The notes under the pieces are model-generated. The model was not told the origin of the DNA and did not search any database. It saw nothing but the letters and a program-made list of their open reading frames with translations. The translations under genes and the position numbers were made by a program. A stretch of 64,000 nt of DNA from DASRHD01 sp035485575 (GTDB lineage: Bacteria; Verrucomicrobiota; Verrucomicrobiia; Opitutales; Opitutaceae). The stretch's first letter is position 1. The number at the start of each line of letters is the position of its first letter. Shown here piece after piece: positions 9,099-18,418 of this stretch. Location of the stretch: contig DATHNW010000026.1 of the NCBI GenBank assembly GCA_035485575.1, forward strand, positions 62,001-126,000. The letters run 5' to 3'.

Positions 9099-9545
9099 TT
9101 ATTTCCGGCCCCGGCCCTTTCCTCCCAGCCGCCAGCCGGCGACTGCTCCGACGAGGGCCGCCACCAGAACCGGCTGTTCCCATGCCTCCCAATAGGAGGA
9201 AGTTTCGCTCGGGTTGGTCTTGGACACCACAAAGTAAGCGATCACACCCAGGATCATGGCGCCCACCAGCGCATGAATTGCCCCACGCTTGAGCACGCGG
9301 TCGATTTCGTTCACCCGTTCGGCCGAGCCAAACCTGTCCGGCCGCGCTTCCCGCAAAATCCGGGTGGCCGACGACCAGTCTTCCTCCGCGACCTGCAGCT
9401 GGATCCAGAAGGCCGGCCCGAGCTCATTCCGGGTGGTCTGGTTGTTCATCAGGTAAACCGTGATGCCCTGCGCCTCCAGATACGACTTATCCAGCTCGGC
9501 TTCCGAGGGCAATTGATAGGTTAAAACAGTTTGGAAGTAGGCCAT
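9099..9545 (-). CDS. Putative DUF2007-like signal-transducing protein with C-terminal membrane segments
   Basis: A 148-residue protein starting at ATG 9545 with MAYFQTVLTYQLPSEAELDKS. Residues 1-65 resemble the small DUF2007 domain (sequence of the type 'Y...EA..LKS.LE..GI...L.N'), a ferredoxin-like fold without known activity. Two hydrophobic segments occupy about residues 95-115 and 125-142, and the tail is basic. It follows the DUF2721 gene on the same strand after 82 bases. Function unknown. Confidence 0.7.
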   Translation of the reverse strand: MAYFQTVLTYQLPSEAELDKSYLEAQGITVYLMNNQTTRNELGPAFWIQLQVAEEDWSSATRILREARPDRFGSAERVNEIDRVLKRGAIHALVGAMILGVIAYFVVSKTNPSETSSYWEAWEQPVLVAALVGAVAGWRLGGKGRGRK

Positions 9546-9627
9546 GTTCGCGCTGGCGGGCAGGAAAAGAATGAACCGGACCGGCGGAAGTGCAATCCTG
9601 CCACCGCCTTCACGCCGGCTGGCCGCT

Positions 9628-10119
9628 TCAGCCTCCTCCGCGAAGAAAGCCCTGCACTTTCGGCGGGTTCTGGCTGCGCGCCCGGTCCACTTCGATCCGC
9701 AGAGCATGCAACGAGACGAAGATGTCACGCAGAAACACGCCCAGCGCCAGGATCAGGCAAAGGATGCTGGCCACAAAACACGCAACCATCTCAACCCCGA
9801 ATTCGCGGTGCATCGAGGCATCGGCCAGGATCACCAACACCAGCAGGCAAGATAGCAGCATACTCAGGCCGGCAAAGGTCACTGCGAAGCGGATGTACTT
9901 CGCCCGCTGCCACAGGATCTCAAGCTGGCGGTCGAAATGAGCCCGCTCCTCCTCCGTGCTGCCCCGCACCTGGCCCGCCAAGGCCCGCGTGCGGTCAACG
10001 ATGCGGCCCATGCGGTTGGTCAGCGTGATCATCAGCGCGCCCACGCCCGACACCAGGATCACCGGCGTGACCGCGAGCTGGATGACAGGCAGAAACGAAC
10101 TGGGGATGATGTCGTTCAT
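9628..10119 (-). CDS. DUF2721 family membrane protein
   Basis: A 163-residue inner-membrane protein with the family-typical N-terminus MNDIIPSSFLPVIQLAVTPV, an arginine-rich cytoplasmic stretch (TNRMGRIVDRTRAL) and two further hydrophobic segments. The function of DUF2721 proteins is unknown. The ATG at 10119 gives the family start; an ATG four codons upstream at 10131 is also possible. It is divergent from the helicase gene. Confidence 0.8.
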   Translation of the reverse strand: MNDIIPSSFLPVIQLAVTPVILVSGVGALMITLTNRMGRIVDRTRALAGQVRGSTEEERAHFDRQLEILWQRAKYIRFAVTFAGLSMLLSCLLVLVILADASMHREFGVEMVACFVASILCLILALGVFLRDIFVSLHALRIEVDRARSQNPPKVQGFLRGGG

Positions 10120-10202
10120 CCCGGCCAGCATGGGCGATTATGCACCGCGCGCGCAACACCGCGTTGCCTTGCGCGCTTTTCCCGCTTCACCTTGCCCTGC
10201 CC

Positions 10203-12497
10203 GTGCCTTCGCCCGCTGACCATACCTCCCTTTCCGGCGTCCTTGAGCGCATCATTTTTCTCAACGAGGAAAACGCTTACACCATCGCTGAGTTCCGGCC
10301 CGAGACTTTCCTCCCCCGGCCGCAAGGAGTCTCCGTGCCGCGCGAGAAAAACTCCGCGGCGGGGCGGCCGGACAAGATCACCATCGTCGGCCCGCTACCC
10401 GGCGTGCAATGTGGCGAAACCCTGCATCTCACCGGCGAGTGGACGCGCCACGCGCAGCACGGCGACCAATTCCGCATCACCGCCTTCAAAAGCGAGCTGC
10501 CGTCGAGCGTCTACGGCATCCGCAAATACCTCGGCAGCGGCCTCGTGCCCGGCATCGGCAAGGTCTACGCGGAGAAGATCGTCGATGTCTTCGGTGCCGA
10601 CACCTTCCGTGTGCTGAGCGAGGAATCCGCCCGGCTGCGCCGCGTGCCTGGCATCGGCCCGAAACGCGCCACGGCCATCAAGCAGGCGTGGGACAGCCAG
10701 CGGGCCCAGCGCGAGCTCTACATTTTTCTCCAGACCTACGGTGTCACGCCCTCTCAATGCGTGCGGCTCGTGGACCGTTACGGCGCGCAGGCCAAGCCCA
10801 TCCTACTCACCGAGCCCTACCGCGTGGCCCGCGAGATCGACGGCATCGGCTTCAAGACCGCCGACCGCATCGCCATCAACCTCGGCTTCGCCAACGACGC
10901 GCCTCCGCGCCTCGACGCCGGCCTGCTCTTCGCGCTCGAGACCCTGCAGGAGGAAGGTCACACGGCCTATCCGCAGGACGATCTCATCGCCTACGCGGCC
11001 GGCCTGCTCGAGACCTCGTCCGAGCTGCTCGCGGCGCGCCTCGACGCCCTCGTCGGGACCAAACAGGCCGTGCGGCACGCCGCCCTGCCGCAGCCATTGC
11101 TGCAGCTGCCCGTGCTCGACCGCGCCGAACAGAAAATCGCCGCGGTCGCCAGCCGCCTCACCCGCGTGCCCAGCGGCCTGCCGCCGATCAAGATCGACGC
11201 CGCCATCGACTGGGCACAGCAAAAAACCGGCTTCGCCTTTCACGAACTGCAGCGCACCGCGGTGAAGAACGCGCTCGCGCATAAGTTCTCCATCCTCACC
11301 GGCGGCCCGGGCACGGGCAAAACCACGATTTTGCGCGTGCTCGTGGACATCCTTAAGGCAAAAAAAGTCCGTCTACACCTCGCCGCGCCGACCGGCCGCG
11401 CAGCGCAGCGGCTGGCGGAGACGACCGGCGGCTTCGCCTCCACCATCCACCGCCTGTTGAAGTACGACGCCGCCAGCGGCGGCTTCACCGCTAACGAGTC
11501 GCACCCGCTCGCCACCGATTTTCTCGTCGTGGACGAGGCCTCGATGCTTGATGCCCGCCTTGCCGCAGCCCTGCTCCAGGCCGTGCCGGCCAAGGCGCAC
11601 CTGGTATTCGTGGGCGACACCGACCAGCTCCCGAGCGTCGGCGCGGGCAATGTCCTGAAGGACCTCATCGCCGCCGAATGCGCACCCGTCACGCGCCTGT
11701 CCGTCGTTTACCGCCAGCAGGGCCAGAGCCCGATCGTCACCACCGCCCATGCCATCAACTCCGGCGACCCGTCGCTCCCGCCGGTCGTGAACAACCCGGC
11801 CGACATGAAGGTATGGAGCGACCTCACCTTCGTCGCCGCCGAATCGGCCGAGGACTGCGTGCAGAAGGTCCTCGCGCTCTGCACCCAGTTCGTGCCGCAA
11901 AACTGGAAGTGGTTTCATCCGGTCAACGACGTGCAGGTGCTCGCACCGATGCACAAGGGCGCGGCCGGCGTGGCCAATCTCAACATACAGCTCCAGGCCG
12001 CGCTGAATCCCCCGGCATCGCATGCCGCAGGCCCGCGGCACGTCCCGGCAGCTTCGCTCAAGGCGACCAGCGGTGAATTCCGCGCCGGCGACAAGGTCAT
12101 CCAGCTGCGCAACAATTATGACAAAAACCTTTTCAACGGCGACATCGGCACGGTCGTCGCGGTGAACGCCGGAGCCGGCACGCTCACGGCCGATTTCGAC
12201 GGCGAACGGCATGAATTCGACCGCGGCGACCTGGGCAGCCTCGGGCTCGCCTACGCCATCACGATCCACAAGTCGCAGGGCAGCGAGTATCCCGTCGTCA
12301 TCATCCCGCTGCTCAAGGCGCACTTCATGATGCTGCAGCGCAACCTGCTCTACACCGCGATCACGCGCGGCAAAAAGAAGGTCGTCATCGTCGGCGAACC
12401 CGCCGCCTACGCCATGGCCGTGCGCAACAGCGAATCGAAGCAGCGTTGCACGCACCTGCGGGAAAAAATCACCGCCAGCCTGGCGGGAAAAACATGA
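10203..12497 (+). CDS. RecD2-like ATP-dependent DNA helicase (SF1B)
   Basis: About 764 residues, typical of RecD2. The N-terminal part begins SLSGVLERIIFLNEENAYTIAEF, the usual OB-like start, followed by helix-hairpin-helix motifs (VPGIGPKRATAIKQAW near 149). The helicase core has Walker A GGPGTGKTT near 366, Walker B VVDEAS near 442, GDTDQLPSVG, and near the C-terminus YAITIHKSQGSEYPVV. RecD2 unwinds DNA 5' to 3' in repair without RecBC. I use the GTG at 10203; the ATG at 10140 would add a hydrophobic leader not expected in a cytosolic helicase, and would leave almost no promoter room. Confidence 0.92.
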   Translation: MPSPADHTSLSGVLERIIFLNEENAYTIAEFRPETFLPRPQGVSVPREKNSAAGRPDKITIVGPLPGVQCGETLHLTGEWTRHAQHGDQFRITAFKSELPSSVYGIRKYLGSGLVPGIGKVYAEKIVDVFGADTFRVLSEESARLRRVPGIGPKRATAIKQAWDSQRAQRELYIFLQTYGVTPSQCVRLVDRYGAQAKPILLTEPYRVAREIDGIGFKTADRIAINLGFANDAPPRLDAGLLFALETLQEEGHTAYPQDDLIAYAAGLLETSSELLAARLDALVGTKQAVRHAALPQPLLQLPVLDRAEQKIAAVASRLTRVPSGLPPIKIDAAIDWAQQKTGFAFHELQRTAVKNALAHKFSILTGGPGTGKTTILRVLVDILKAKKVRLHLAAPTGRAAQRLAETTGGFASTIHRLLKYDAASGGFTANESHPLATDFLVVDEASMLDARLAAALLQAVPAKAHLVFVGDTDQLPSVGAGNVLKDLIAAECAPVTRLSVVYRQQGQSPIVTTAHAINSGDPSLPPVVNNPADMKVWSDLTFVAAESAEDCVQKVLALCTQFVPQNWKWFHPVNDVQVLAPMHKGAAGVANLNIQLQAALNPPASHAAGPRHVPAASLKATSGEFRAGDKVIQLRNNYDKNLFNGDIGTVVAVNAGAGTLTADFDGERHEFDRGDLGSLGLAYAITIHKSQGSEYPVVIIPLLKAHFMMLQRNLLYTAITRGKKKVVIVGEPAAYAMAVRNSESKQRCTHLREKITASLAGKT

Positions 12498-12498
12498 A

Positions 12499-12520
12499 GG
12501 CCGCCCCTTACGAGGCGGCC
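12499..12520 (+). terminator. Hairpin directly after the RecD2 stop
   Basis: GGCCGCC (12499-12505) pairs perfectly with GGCGGCC (12514-12520) across an 8-base loop, two bases after the helicase stop. There is no T-run, so termination is only suggested by position. Confidence 0.35.
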
Positions 12521-12528
12521 AGCATGAC

Positions 12529-12660
12529 CTAACACCAAGCAAACCGTAGAACTACAAACATGTCGTTCCTTTGAACGACACTGACTACGACGGGATAGAC
12601 GGCAGTCCGCGGCTTTTGCTCAATCTTCTCCTTAAAAAATTCGCGAATGGCGCGGAACAT
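12529..12660 (-). CDS. Possible small protein, 43 residues
   Basis: An ATG at 12660 opens a 43-codon frame ending in TAG at 12529. The product begins MFRAIREFFKEKIEQKP and continues with a valine-rich stretch. It lies between the convergent helicase and serpin genes, 39 bases downstream of the serpin stop on the same strand. An 8-bp perfect hairpin (12561-12580, TGTCGTTC/GAACGACA) sits inside the frame, so the segment could instead be a structured RNA end. No clear ribosome binding site is present. It is reported because its composition (charged amphipathic start, hydrophobic beta-like end) looks protein-like. Confidence 0.35.
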   Translation of the reverse strand: MFRAIREFFKEKIEQKPRTAVYPVVVSVVQRNDMFVVLRFAWC

Positions 12661-12699
12661 TTTCTAGGCACTCGGATGCAATTGCTTGCGAGAGCACCG

Positions 12700-13962
12700 T
12701 CATAGATTTGTCACACGGCCAAGGAACAGGCATGCGCCCGACGAAACGTGCTGGATTGCGAACAGGAATGGGTGATTAACCCTAACTTCGAGGGGAAGCA
12801 TCGGTTCTTGGATGATGGCAAGGGCGTGAAGCATGATCACTGCCGTCGCGGCCGCCGCCTCGGTGCCCTGTTCATCGAGCGAAAGGAATGCCTTGTGATA
12901 AATCTCCCCGATATAGAGGTAATCGCGGGGTCGGCGCGGGGCCATGCGGTCGAAATTTGCGCTTCCGCGTGGCTCATCAAAGGCCGTTTTCAGCCCGAGC
13001 TGGCGGAGCTGGTCACCGAGCGGCATGGACGGTGGCTCCAGCCGGAATTTCGGCAGGTGCAGAATCACGTCCTGCGAGGGCAGCTTTGTGCATTCGGCGA
13101 GCAACGCGGGCGTGATTTTGCGCTCCAGCGCCGGCAGACCGTCGTTCGCATCAGGCAGGAGGATGAGAAACTGCAAACCGCGGCCCTCGTAGCGCAGTGA
13201 AATGGCGGCAAAGCCATCGCGATGCTCATAGCCGAGGGAGGCCCGCTGCGTCATGGTTGGAACCGCGGCCGGCTCGGTGCCACGGACGAAAAAAGTCTCC
13301 GGTTTGGTGCCGCTGGCCTCGAATGCTTTCGCCCACGGCGCGCGCAGATACACGGCGTTGGCCAGCGCCAGCCGGGTTTTGTCCGAGAGTCCGCCGGCCG
13401 GAATCAGGTCGCGGATTTTTCCCTTGGTGCTGTCCTCAGCCCATTGGTTGATGGTTGCGCACGCTTCCTCCGTGGCATGGACAAAGTCGAGCGCCTCGGG
13501 CAGCGCGCCATAACTGTCTTTCACCTGGGCGAGAAACGGCGCGCGCAGCTCATAGTCGCGCTGGACGAAGAGCCGGTTGGCGAGGTGAAATTCGATCGGC
13601 GTGCCGGGTTTGCCCCCGTCGTTTTTGATCTGTTCGACGCGCTGCGCCGAATTTTGCGCGATTTGCGCGAGATCTTGGGCGAGCCCGGCAAATCCGGCCT
13701 CCAGCGCATTTTCGTCCGTTGGATAATGCAACACCCGCTGCATCTCGGCACGCGTTTCTCCGTCGGCACCGGCATAGGTCATGGCCAGCGCGCTTTGGAT
13801 CGAATAAGGCGAAAGCAGCAGGTTCCCGCCGCCGGCCGGCTGCGCCCGGTAGAGATCGAGGCCGAGGGCATTGATCGCATTGACGGCGACGTCCGTGGCG
13901 GCCGGTGCAGCATGCGCCAGCAACGGCCCGAGCAAAACGAAAATCAGCAGAGCGGGCTTCAT
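12700..13962 (-). CDS. Serpin family protease inhibitor, exported
   Basis: A 420-residue protein with a signal peptide (residues 1-18, ending AHA) and a full-length serpin domain: NLLLSPYSIQSALAMTYAGA near 46-65, the shutter region, and the C-terminal NHPFLFAI. The reactive-centre hinge EQGTEAAAATAV (about 364-375) has small residues at P12-P9, the pattern of inhibitory serpins that insert the loop and trap a serine or cysteine protease. Counting 17 residues from the hinge glutamate puts P1 near Ala380-Leu381. Bacterial serpins are uncommon; this one should act in the periplasm or outside. The only peptidase genes nearby (M32, YgjP) are metallo-enzymes and are not targets. Confidence 0.93.
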   Translation of the reverse strand: MKPALLIFVLLGPLLAHAAPAATDVAVNAINALGLDLYRAQPAGGGNLLLSPYSIQSALAMTYAGADGETRAEMQRVLHYPTDENALEAGFAGLAQDLAQIAQNSAQRVEQIKNDGGKPGTPIEFHLANRLFVQRDYELRAPFLAQVKDSYGALPEALDFVHATEEACATINQWAEDSTKGKIRDLIPAGGLSDKTRLALANAVYLRAPWAKAFEASGTKPETFFVRGTEPAAVPTMTQRASLGYEHRDGFAAISLRYEGRGLQFLILLPDANDGLPALERKITPALLAECTKLPSQDVILHLPKFRLEPPSMPLGDQLRQLGLKTAFDEPRGSANFDRMAPRRPRDYLYIGEIYHKAFLSLDEQGTEAAAATAVIMLHALAIIQEPMLPLEVRVNHPFLFAIQHVSSGACLFLGRVTNL

Positions 13963-14080
13963 TGTATGAGAAGGTGCATCAACTCAATCTCAGCAAAGGG
14001 AGGGGGTCACATCCGGATAACGCATACCGGAGGGTTTTCTTAGGCGGCCAGCCGGATTTTTCGACGGCAGTCCGTCCCGC

Positions 14081-15268
14081 TCAGGTGAAGATTTCGGCCG
14101 GCAGCACAATTTTTTCCGCCGGCTGGACCAGCGGGGCGCTTTTCAGCGGATAACGGAAGGTCTTTCCCTCGTAGTTGCGAAAGACCACCTCATCGTCGGT
14201 GATTTTTTCGACGTAGTCGGGATTGATCGGCACCTTCCCGCCGCCGCCGGGGGCATCGATGACGTACTGCGGCACGGCATAGCCGGTGGTGTGGCCGCGA
14301 AGCGCGCGAATGATCTCGATGCCTTTGCGGACATCGACTTTGAAGTGCGCGCCGCCGGTGATGAGGTCCATCTGGTAGAGATAGTAGGGCCGCACACGCA
14401 TGCGCAGCAGGCGGTGGACGAGGGCCTTCATGACCTCGGGGTCGTCGTTCACGCCGCGCAGGAGCACGCTCTGGTTGCCCAGCGGCACCCCGGCGAAGGA
14501 GAGTCGTTCGCAGGCGTCGCGCAGCTCGGCGGTGCATTCGCGCGGATGGTTGACATGGATGCTCATCCAGATCGGGCCGTGTTTCTTGAAAATCTCGCAG
14601 AGCTCGGGCGTGATGCGCTGGGGCAGGAAGACCGGAATGCGCGAGCCGATGCGGATGAATTCGACGTGCTTGATGGCGCGCAGGCGGCTGAGCAGGTGGT
14701 CGAGCTTCTTGTCCGAGAGTAGCAGCGGGTCACCGCCGGAGAGCAACACGTCGCGGATTTCCGGGTGGGCCTCGATGTAACGCAGGCCCTGCTCGTATTC
14801 GGGATGGAAATTGTAGTCCTGCGCATTGCTCACGAGGCGGCTGCGGGTGCAATAGCGGCAGTAGGCCGCGCATCGGTCGGTGACCAGAAACAGCACGCGG
14901 TCGGGATAGCGGTGCACGAGCCCGGACACCGGCGAATGCTCATCCTCGCCGAGCGAATCGAGCCTCTCCCCCTCGGAGAGCACCATCTCGCCCGCCCGGG
15001 GGATGACCTGCTTGCGGATCGGGCAGTCGGGGTCGTTGCGGTCGATCAGGTTAAAAAAGTACGGCGTGATCGCCAGCGCCAGCTTCTGGTTGGCAAACAG
15101 GCTGCCGGCCCGCTCCTCGGGCGTAAGCGTCATGTGGCGCTCGAGCTGCTCGACGGTCGTGAGACGGTTCTTGAGCTGCCAGATCCAGTCCTTCCAATCG
15201 GCTTCCGGCACATTCGGCCAAAGCCCCTGGCCTTCAAACCAGGCGGAGCGGTCTTCGGTGTAGGGCAT
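14081..15268 (-). CDS. KamA family radical SAM lysine 2,3-aminomutase-like enzyme
   Basis: 395 residues. The radical SAM cluster motif CxxxCxxC is C133, C137, C140 (DRCAAYCRYC), followed by SGGDPLLL at 177-184 and the PLP lysine in the glycine-rich PGGGGK (K345). The N-terminal helical region (LTTVEQLERHMTLTPEE) is typical of KamA. The enzyme should move the amino group of lysine to give beta-lysine; some relatives instead modify elongation factor P (EpmB) or act on glutamate. No EF-P or EpmA gene is in the window, so the role is open. It is divergent from carA. Confidence 0.9.
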   Translation of the reverse strand: MPYTEDRSAWFEGQGLWPNVPEADWKDWIWQLKNRLTTVEQLERHMTLTPEERAGSLFANQKLALAITPYFFNLIDRNDPDCPIRKQVIPRAGEMVLSEGERLDSLGEDEHSPVSGLVHRYPDRVLFLVTDRCAAYCRYCTRSRLVSNAQDYNFHPEYEQGLRYIEAHPEIRDVLLSGGDPLLLSDKKLDHLLSRLRAIKHVEFIRIGSRIPVFLPQRITPELCEIFKKHGPIWMSIHVNHPRECTAELRDACERLSFAGVPLGNQSVLLRGVNDDPEVMKALVHRLLRMRVRPYYLYQMDLITGGAHFKVDVRKGIEIIRALRGHTTGYAVPQYVIDAPGGGGKVPINPDYVEKITDDEVVFRNYEGKTFRYPLKSAPLVQPAEKIVLPAEIFT

Positions 15269-15419
15269 TTGGTTTCGGGGTAATTAGGCAGCTAACAAAA
15301 GCGTGTCAAATAGTGGAGTGATTTTCATCGAAAAGGGCGCGGATGCACATGGGTTAAAACCCTCGTTCTTTCGCGAAAACCCTTGCAGGCGCAGTCCGAC
15401 CGTTTTTCGTTGAGCTTTA

Positions 15420-16592
<1,173 letters not shown>

Positions 16593-17195
16593 ATGAAACA
16601 GCGAAGCTTGATACGGAATTTCTTTGTTTCAATCGCTGCGCTTGCCTTGTGCGGATGCGTCGATCTCACGGACAGGAAAATCGATAACGATGGTTATTAC
16701 CGATTCAAAAAAGAACCAATTGAGGTCAAGGCTCCGACTATAGGTGATATCACCGTATTTGATACGGATAACTCTGTCGATTTTACCGTAGGGGCAGGCT
16801 ATTGGATGATTGCAGGACAATACGCCGTGCAGGTACTGCCTCTTCCGGTAAAAATGAACGATCGAGAAAAATTCCTGAAGAAATCTTCGACCGAAATCAA
16901 AAATTATATTCTACAGGACAGGGAAACAGCTGGATTTAAAGTTGAATTTCTCAAAGGAGAGATAATCGAGGTTAACGGACATGCGGCCTACCGAGCAATT
17001 GGCGTTGATCGCCGCCGTGAAGACCCTGCCGTTTTTATCGCGACTTCGATTTTATTGAATAAAAGAATCGTGATCGGATCCTGCTTATACCCCCTGAACA
17101 AGCTTATCAGGAACGACTGGACCGATATGTCTTCATGGAAGACCTATAATGAGTGGATAGCCACGATCAGGGAAACCGACGTGACGACGCCATAG
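16593..17195 (+). CDS. Putative lipoprotein of unknown function, AT-rich
   Basis: A 200-residue protein with a signal peptide and lipobox (LALCGC, cysteine near residue 22). The mature part has alternating beta-like segments and no family that I recognise. Its ATG follows the carA stop with no spacing, so it could be read through from carA, but its base composition is far more AT-rich and its codon use (AAA, GAT, ATA, TTA) differs sharply from carA and kdsB. That suggests recent acquisition. It is convergent with kdsB, with only five bases between stops. Confidence 0.75.
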   Translation: MKQRSLIRNFFVSIAALALCGCVDLTDRKIDNDGYYRFKKEPIEVKAPTIGDITVFDTDNSVDFTVGAGYWMIAGQYAVQVLPLPVKMNDREKFLKKSSTEIKNYILQDRETAGFKVEFLKGEIIEVNGHAAYRAIGVDRRREDPAVFIATSILLNKRIVIGSCLYPLNKLIRNDWTDMSSWKTYNEWIATIRETDVTTP

Positions 17196-17200
17196 TTTCA

Positions 17201-17950
17201 TCACGCGCGATTCAGCGACTCCTCGAATTTCTTCGCGTCCTCCAGCGTGTCCACGCCGATGGCCGGGTCATCGGTCAGGCCGACCTTGATGTCATAACCG
17301 GCCTCGAGCACGCGCAGCTGCTCGAGCTTTTCAATCTGCTCGTAGCGGCCCGGCGGCAGCGTTGGAAATTTTTCCAGCAGTTCCGCCTGATAGGCGTAAA
17401 GCCCGAGATGTTTGTAGCATGGGTTCGCCGCCACCCAGGCATCGTCCACCTTTCCACCACGCTCGCGCGCGAACGGCACCGGCGAACGCGAAAAAAACAG
17501 CGCGCGTCCGTCACGGCCGAAAGTCACTTTTACCTGGTTTGGATTGATGAAATCCACCGCCTGCTTGAACGGCGTGGCCAGCGTCGCCATCGGCGCCCCG
17601 CCTGCAATGAGCTGGGCCAGCGCATGAATCTGCGCACCCGTCACCAGCGGCTCGTCGGCCTGGATGTTGATCACATGCCCGGCCTGCACCGTGCGATTGG
17701 CCTCCGCGAGGCGATCGGTGCCGCTGACATGGGCCGGACTGGTCATAATCGCCTGGAACCCTGCAGTTACCAATGGGATGCGCAGCCGTTCGTCGTCCAC
17801 CGCAAAAAACAACGGTATATCCAGTGCTTGCGCTATAATCCGCTCCGCCACCCACAGTAGCAGTGGCTTGCCCCGAATAAGATGCAAGAGCTTGCGCGGG
17901 AAGCGGGTAGACTCCAGCCGGCATGGCACGATAATGGCTATTCTAGGCAT
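17201..17950 (-). CDS. kdsB: 3-deoxy-manno-octulosonate cytidylyltransferase
   Basis: KdsB activates Kdo as CMP-Kdo for lipid A-core assembly, so the organism has Kdo-containing LPS. The 249 residues match the family length and begin IAIIVPCRLESTRFPRKLL, the conserved nucleotide-binding start; HVINIQADEPLV in the middle carries the metal-binding aspartate, and KHLGLYAYQAELLEKF and IEKLEQLRVLE follow. Standalone gene, convergent with the AT-rich lipoprotein gene. Confidence 0.95.
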   Translation of the reverse strand: MPRIAIIVPCRLESTRFPRKLLHLIRGKPLLLWVAERIIAQALDIPLFFAVDDERLRIPLVTAGFQAIMTSPAHVSGTDRLAEANRTVQAGHVINIQADEPLVTGAQIHALAQLIAGGAPMATLATPFKQAVDFINPNQVKVTFGRDGRALFFSRSPVPFARERGGKVDDAWVAANPCYKHLGLYAYQAELLEKFPTLPPGRYEQIEKLEQLRVLEAGYDIKVGLTDDPAIGVDTLEDAKKFEESLNRA

Positions 17951-18028
17951 ATCCGAAGCGTGAGATGGCAGTTTTTAAGTTGCAAGTCGCGCCGACCCAA
18001 TGAAATTCTCGCCGGCTGATTTTTACTG

Positions 18029-18328
18029 ATGGAAAAAAGTGACACCACCCCCACTGTGCAACCGCTCGTGAAAGAGCTGTTGGTGGAGAACAAAATGGGC
18101 ATTCATGCCCGTCCTGCGGCCATGATCGTCCGCATTACCAACCGGTACAAATGCGACGTGTTTGTCGAAAAGGACGAGGAGCAGGTGAATGGCAAGAGCA
18201 TCATGGGCTTGATGATGCTCGCCGCCGGCAAGGGCTCGACGGTCAAGTTCCTCGCCACCGGCGACGATGCTGCGCCCATGCTGGCCGAGCTCGAGACGCT
18301 CTTCACGCGCAAGTTCGACGAGGCCTGA
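18029..18328 (+). CDS. HPr family phosphocarrier protein
   Basis: A 99-residue HPr-like protein with the phosphorylatable histidine in MGIHARPAA (H26) and the regulatory serine region NGKSIMGLMMLAAGKG (S57). The N-terminus is about 12 residues longer than usual. HPr passes phosphate from PEP-dependent enzyme I; no PTS gene is nearby, so it may be the orphan HPr of a regulatory PTS. ATG at 18029. A dispersed repeat follows the stop. Confidence 0.9.
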   Translation: MEKSDTTPTVQPLVKELLVENKMGIHARPAAMIVRITNRYKCDVFVEKDEEQVNGKSIMGLMMLAAGKGSTVKFLATGDDAAPMLAELETLFTRKFDEA

Positions 18329-18418
18329 GAAGATAGCGCAGAAGCCCAGAGGTGCAAAGCCTCAGAGAGGCTGAATTCTCGTTCCCTGCGGCTCAATTTC
18401 TCTGCGTTAAATCTGAAA
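18329..18418. repeat. Dispersed intergenic repeat, 'TCTGCGTTAAATC' family
   Basis: The stretch between HPr and tatD carries a copy of a repeat also found near 46.0, 59.4-59.7 and 63.5-63.7 kb. Segments such as CAGAGAGGCTGAATTCTC and TCTGCGTTAAATCTGA (18401-18416) recur there. The end of the copy supplies the tatD stop codon and its last codons. No gene is seen here. Confidence 0.6.
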
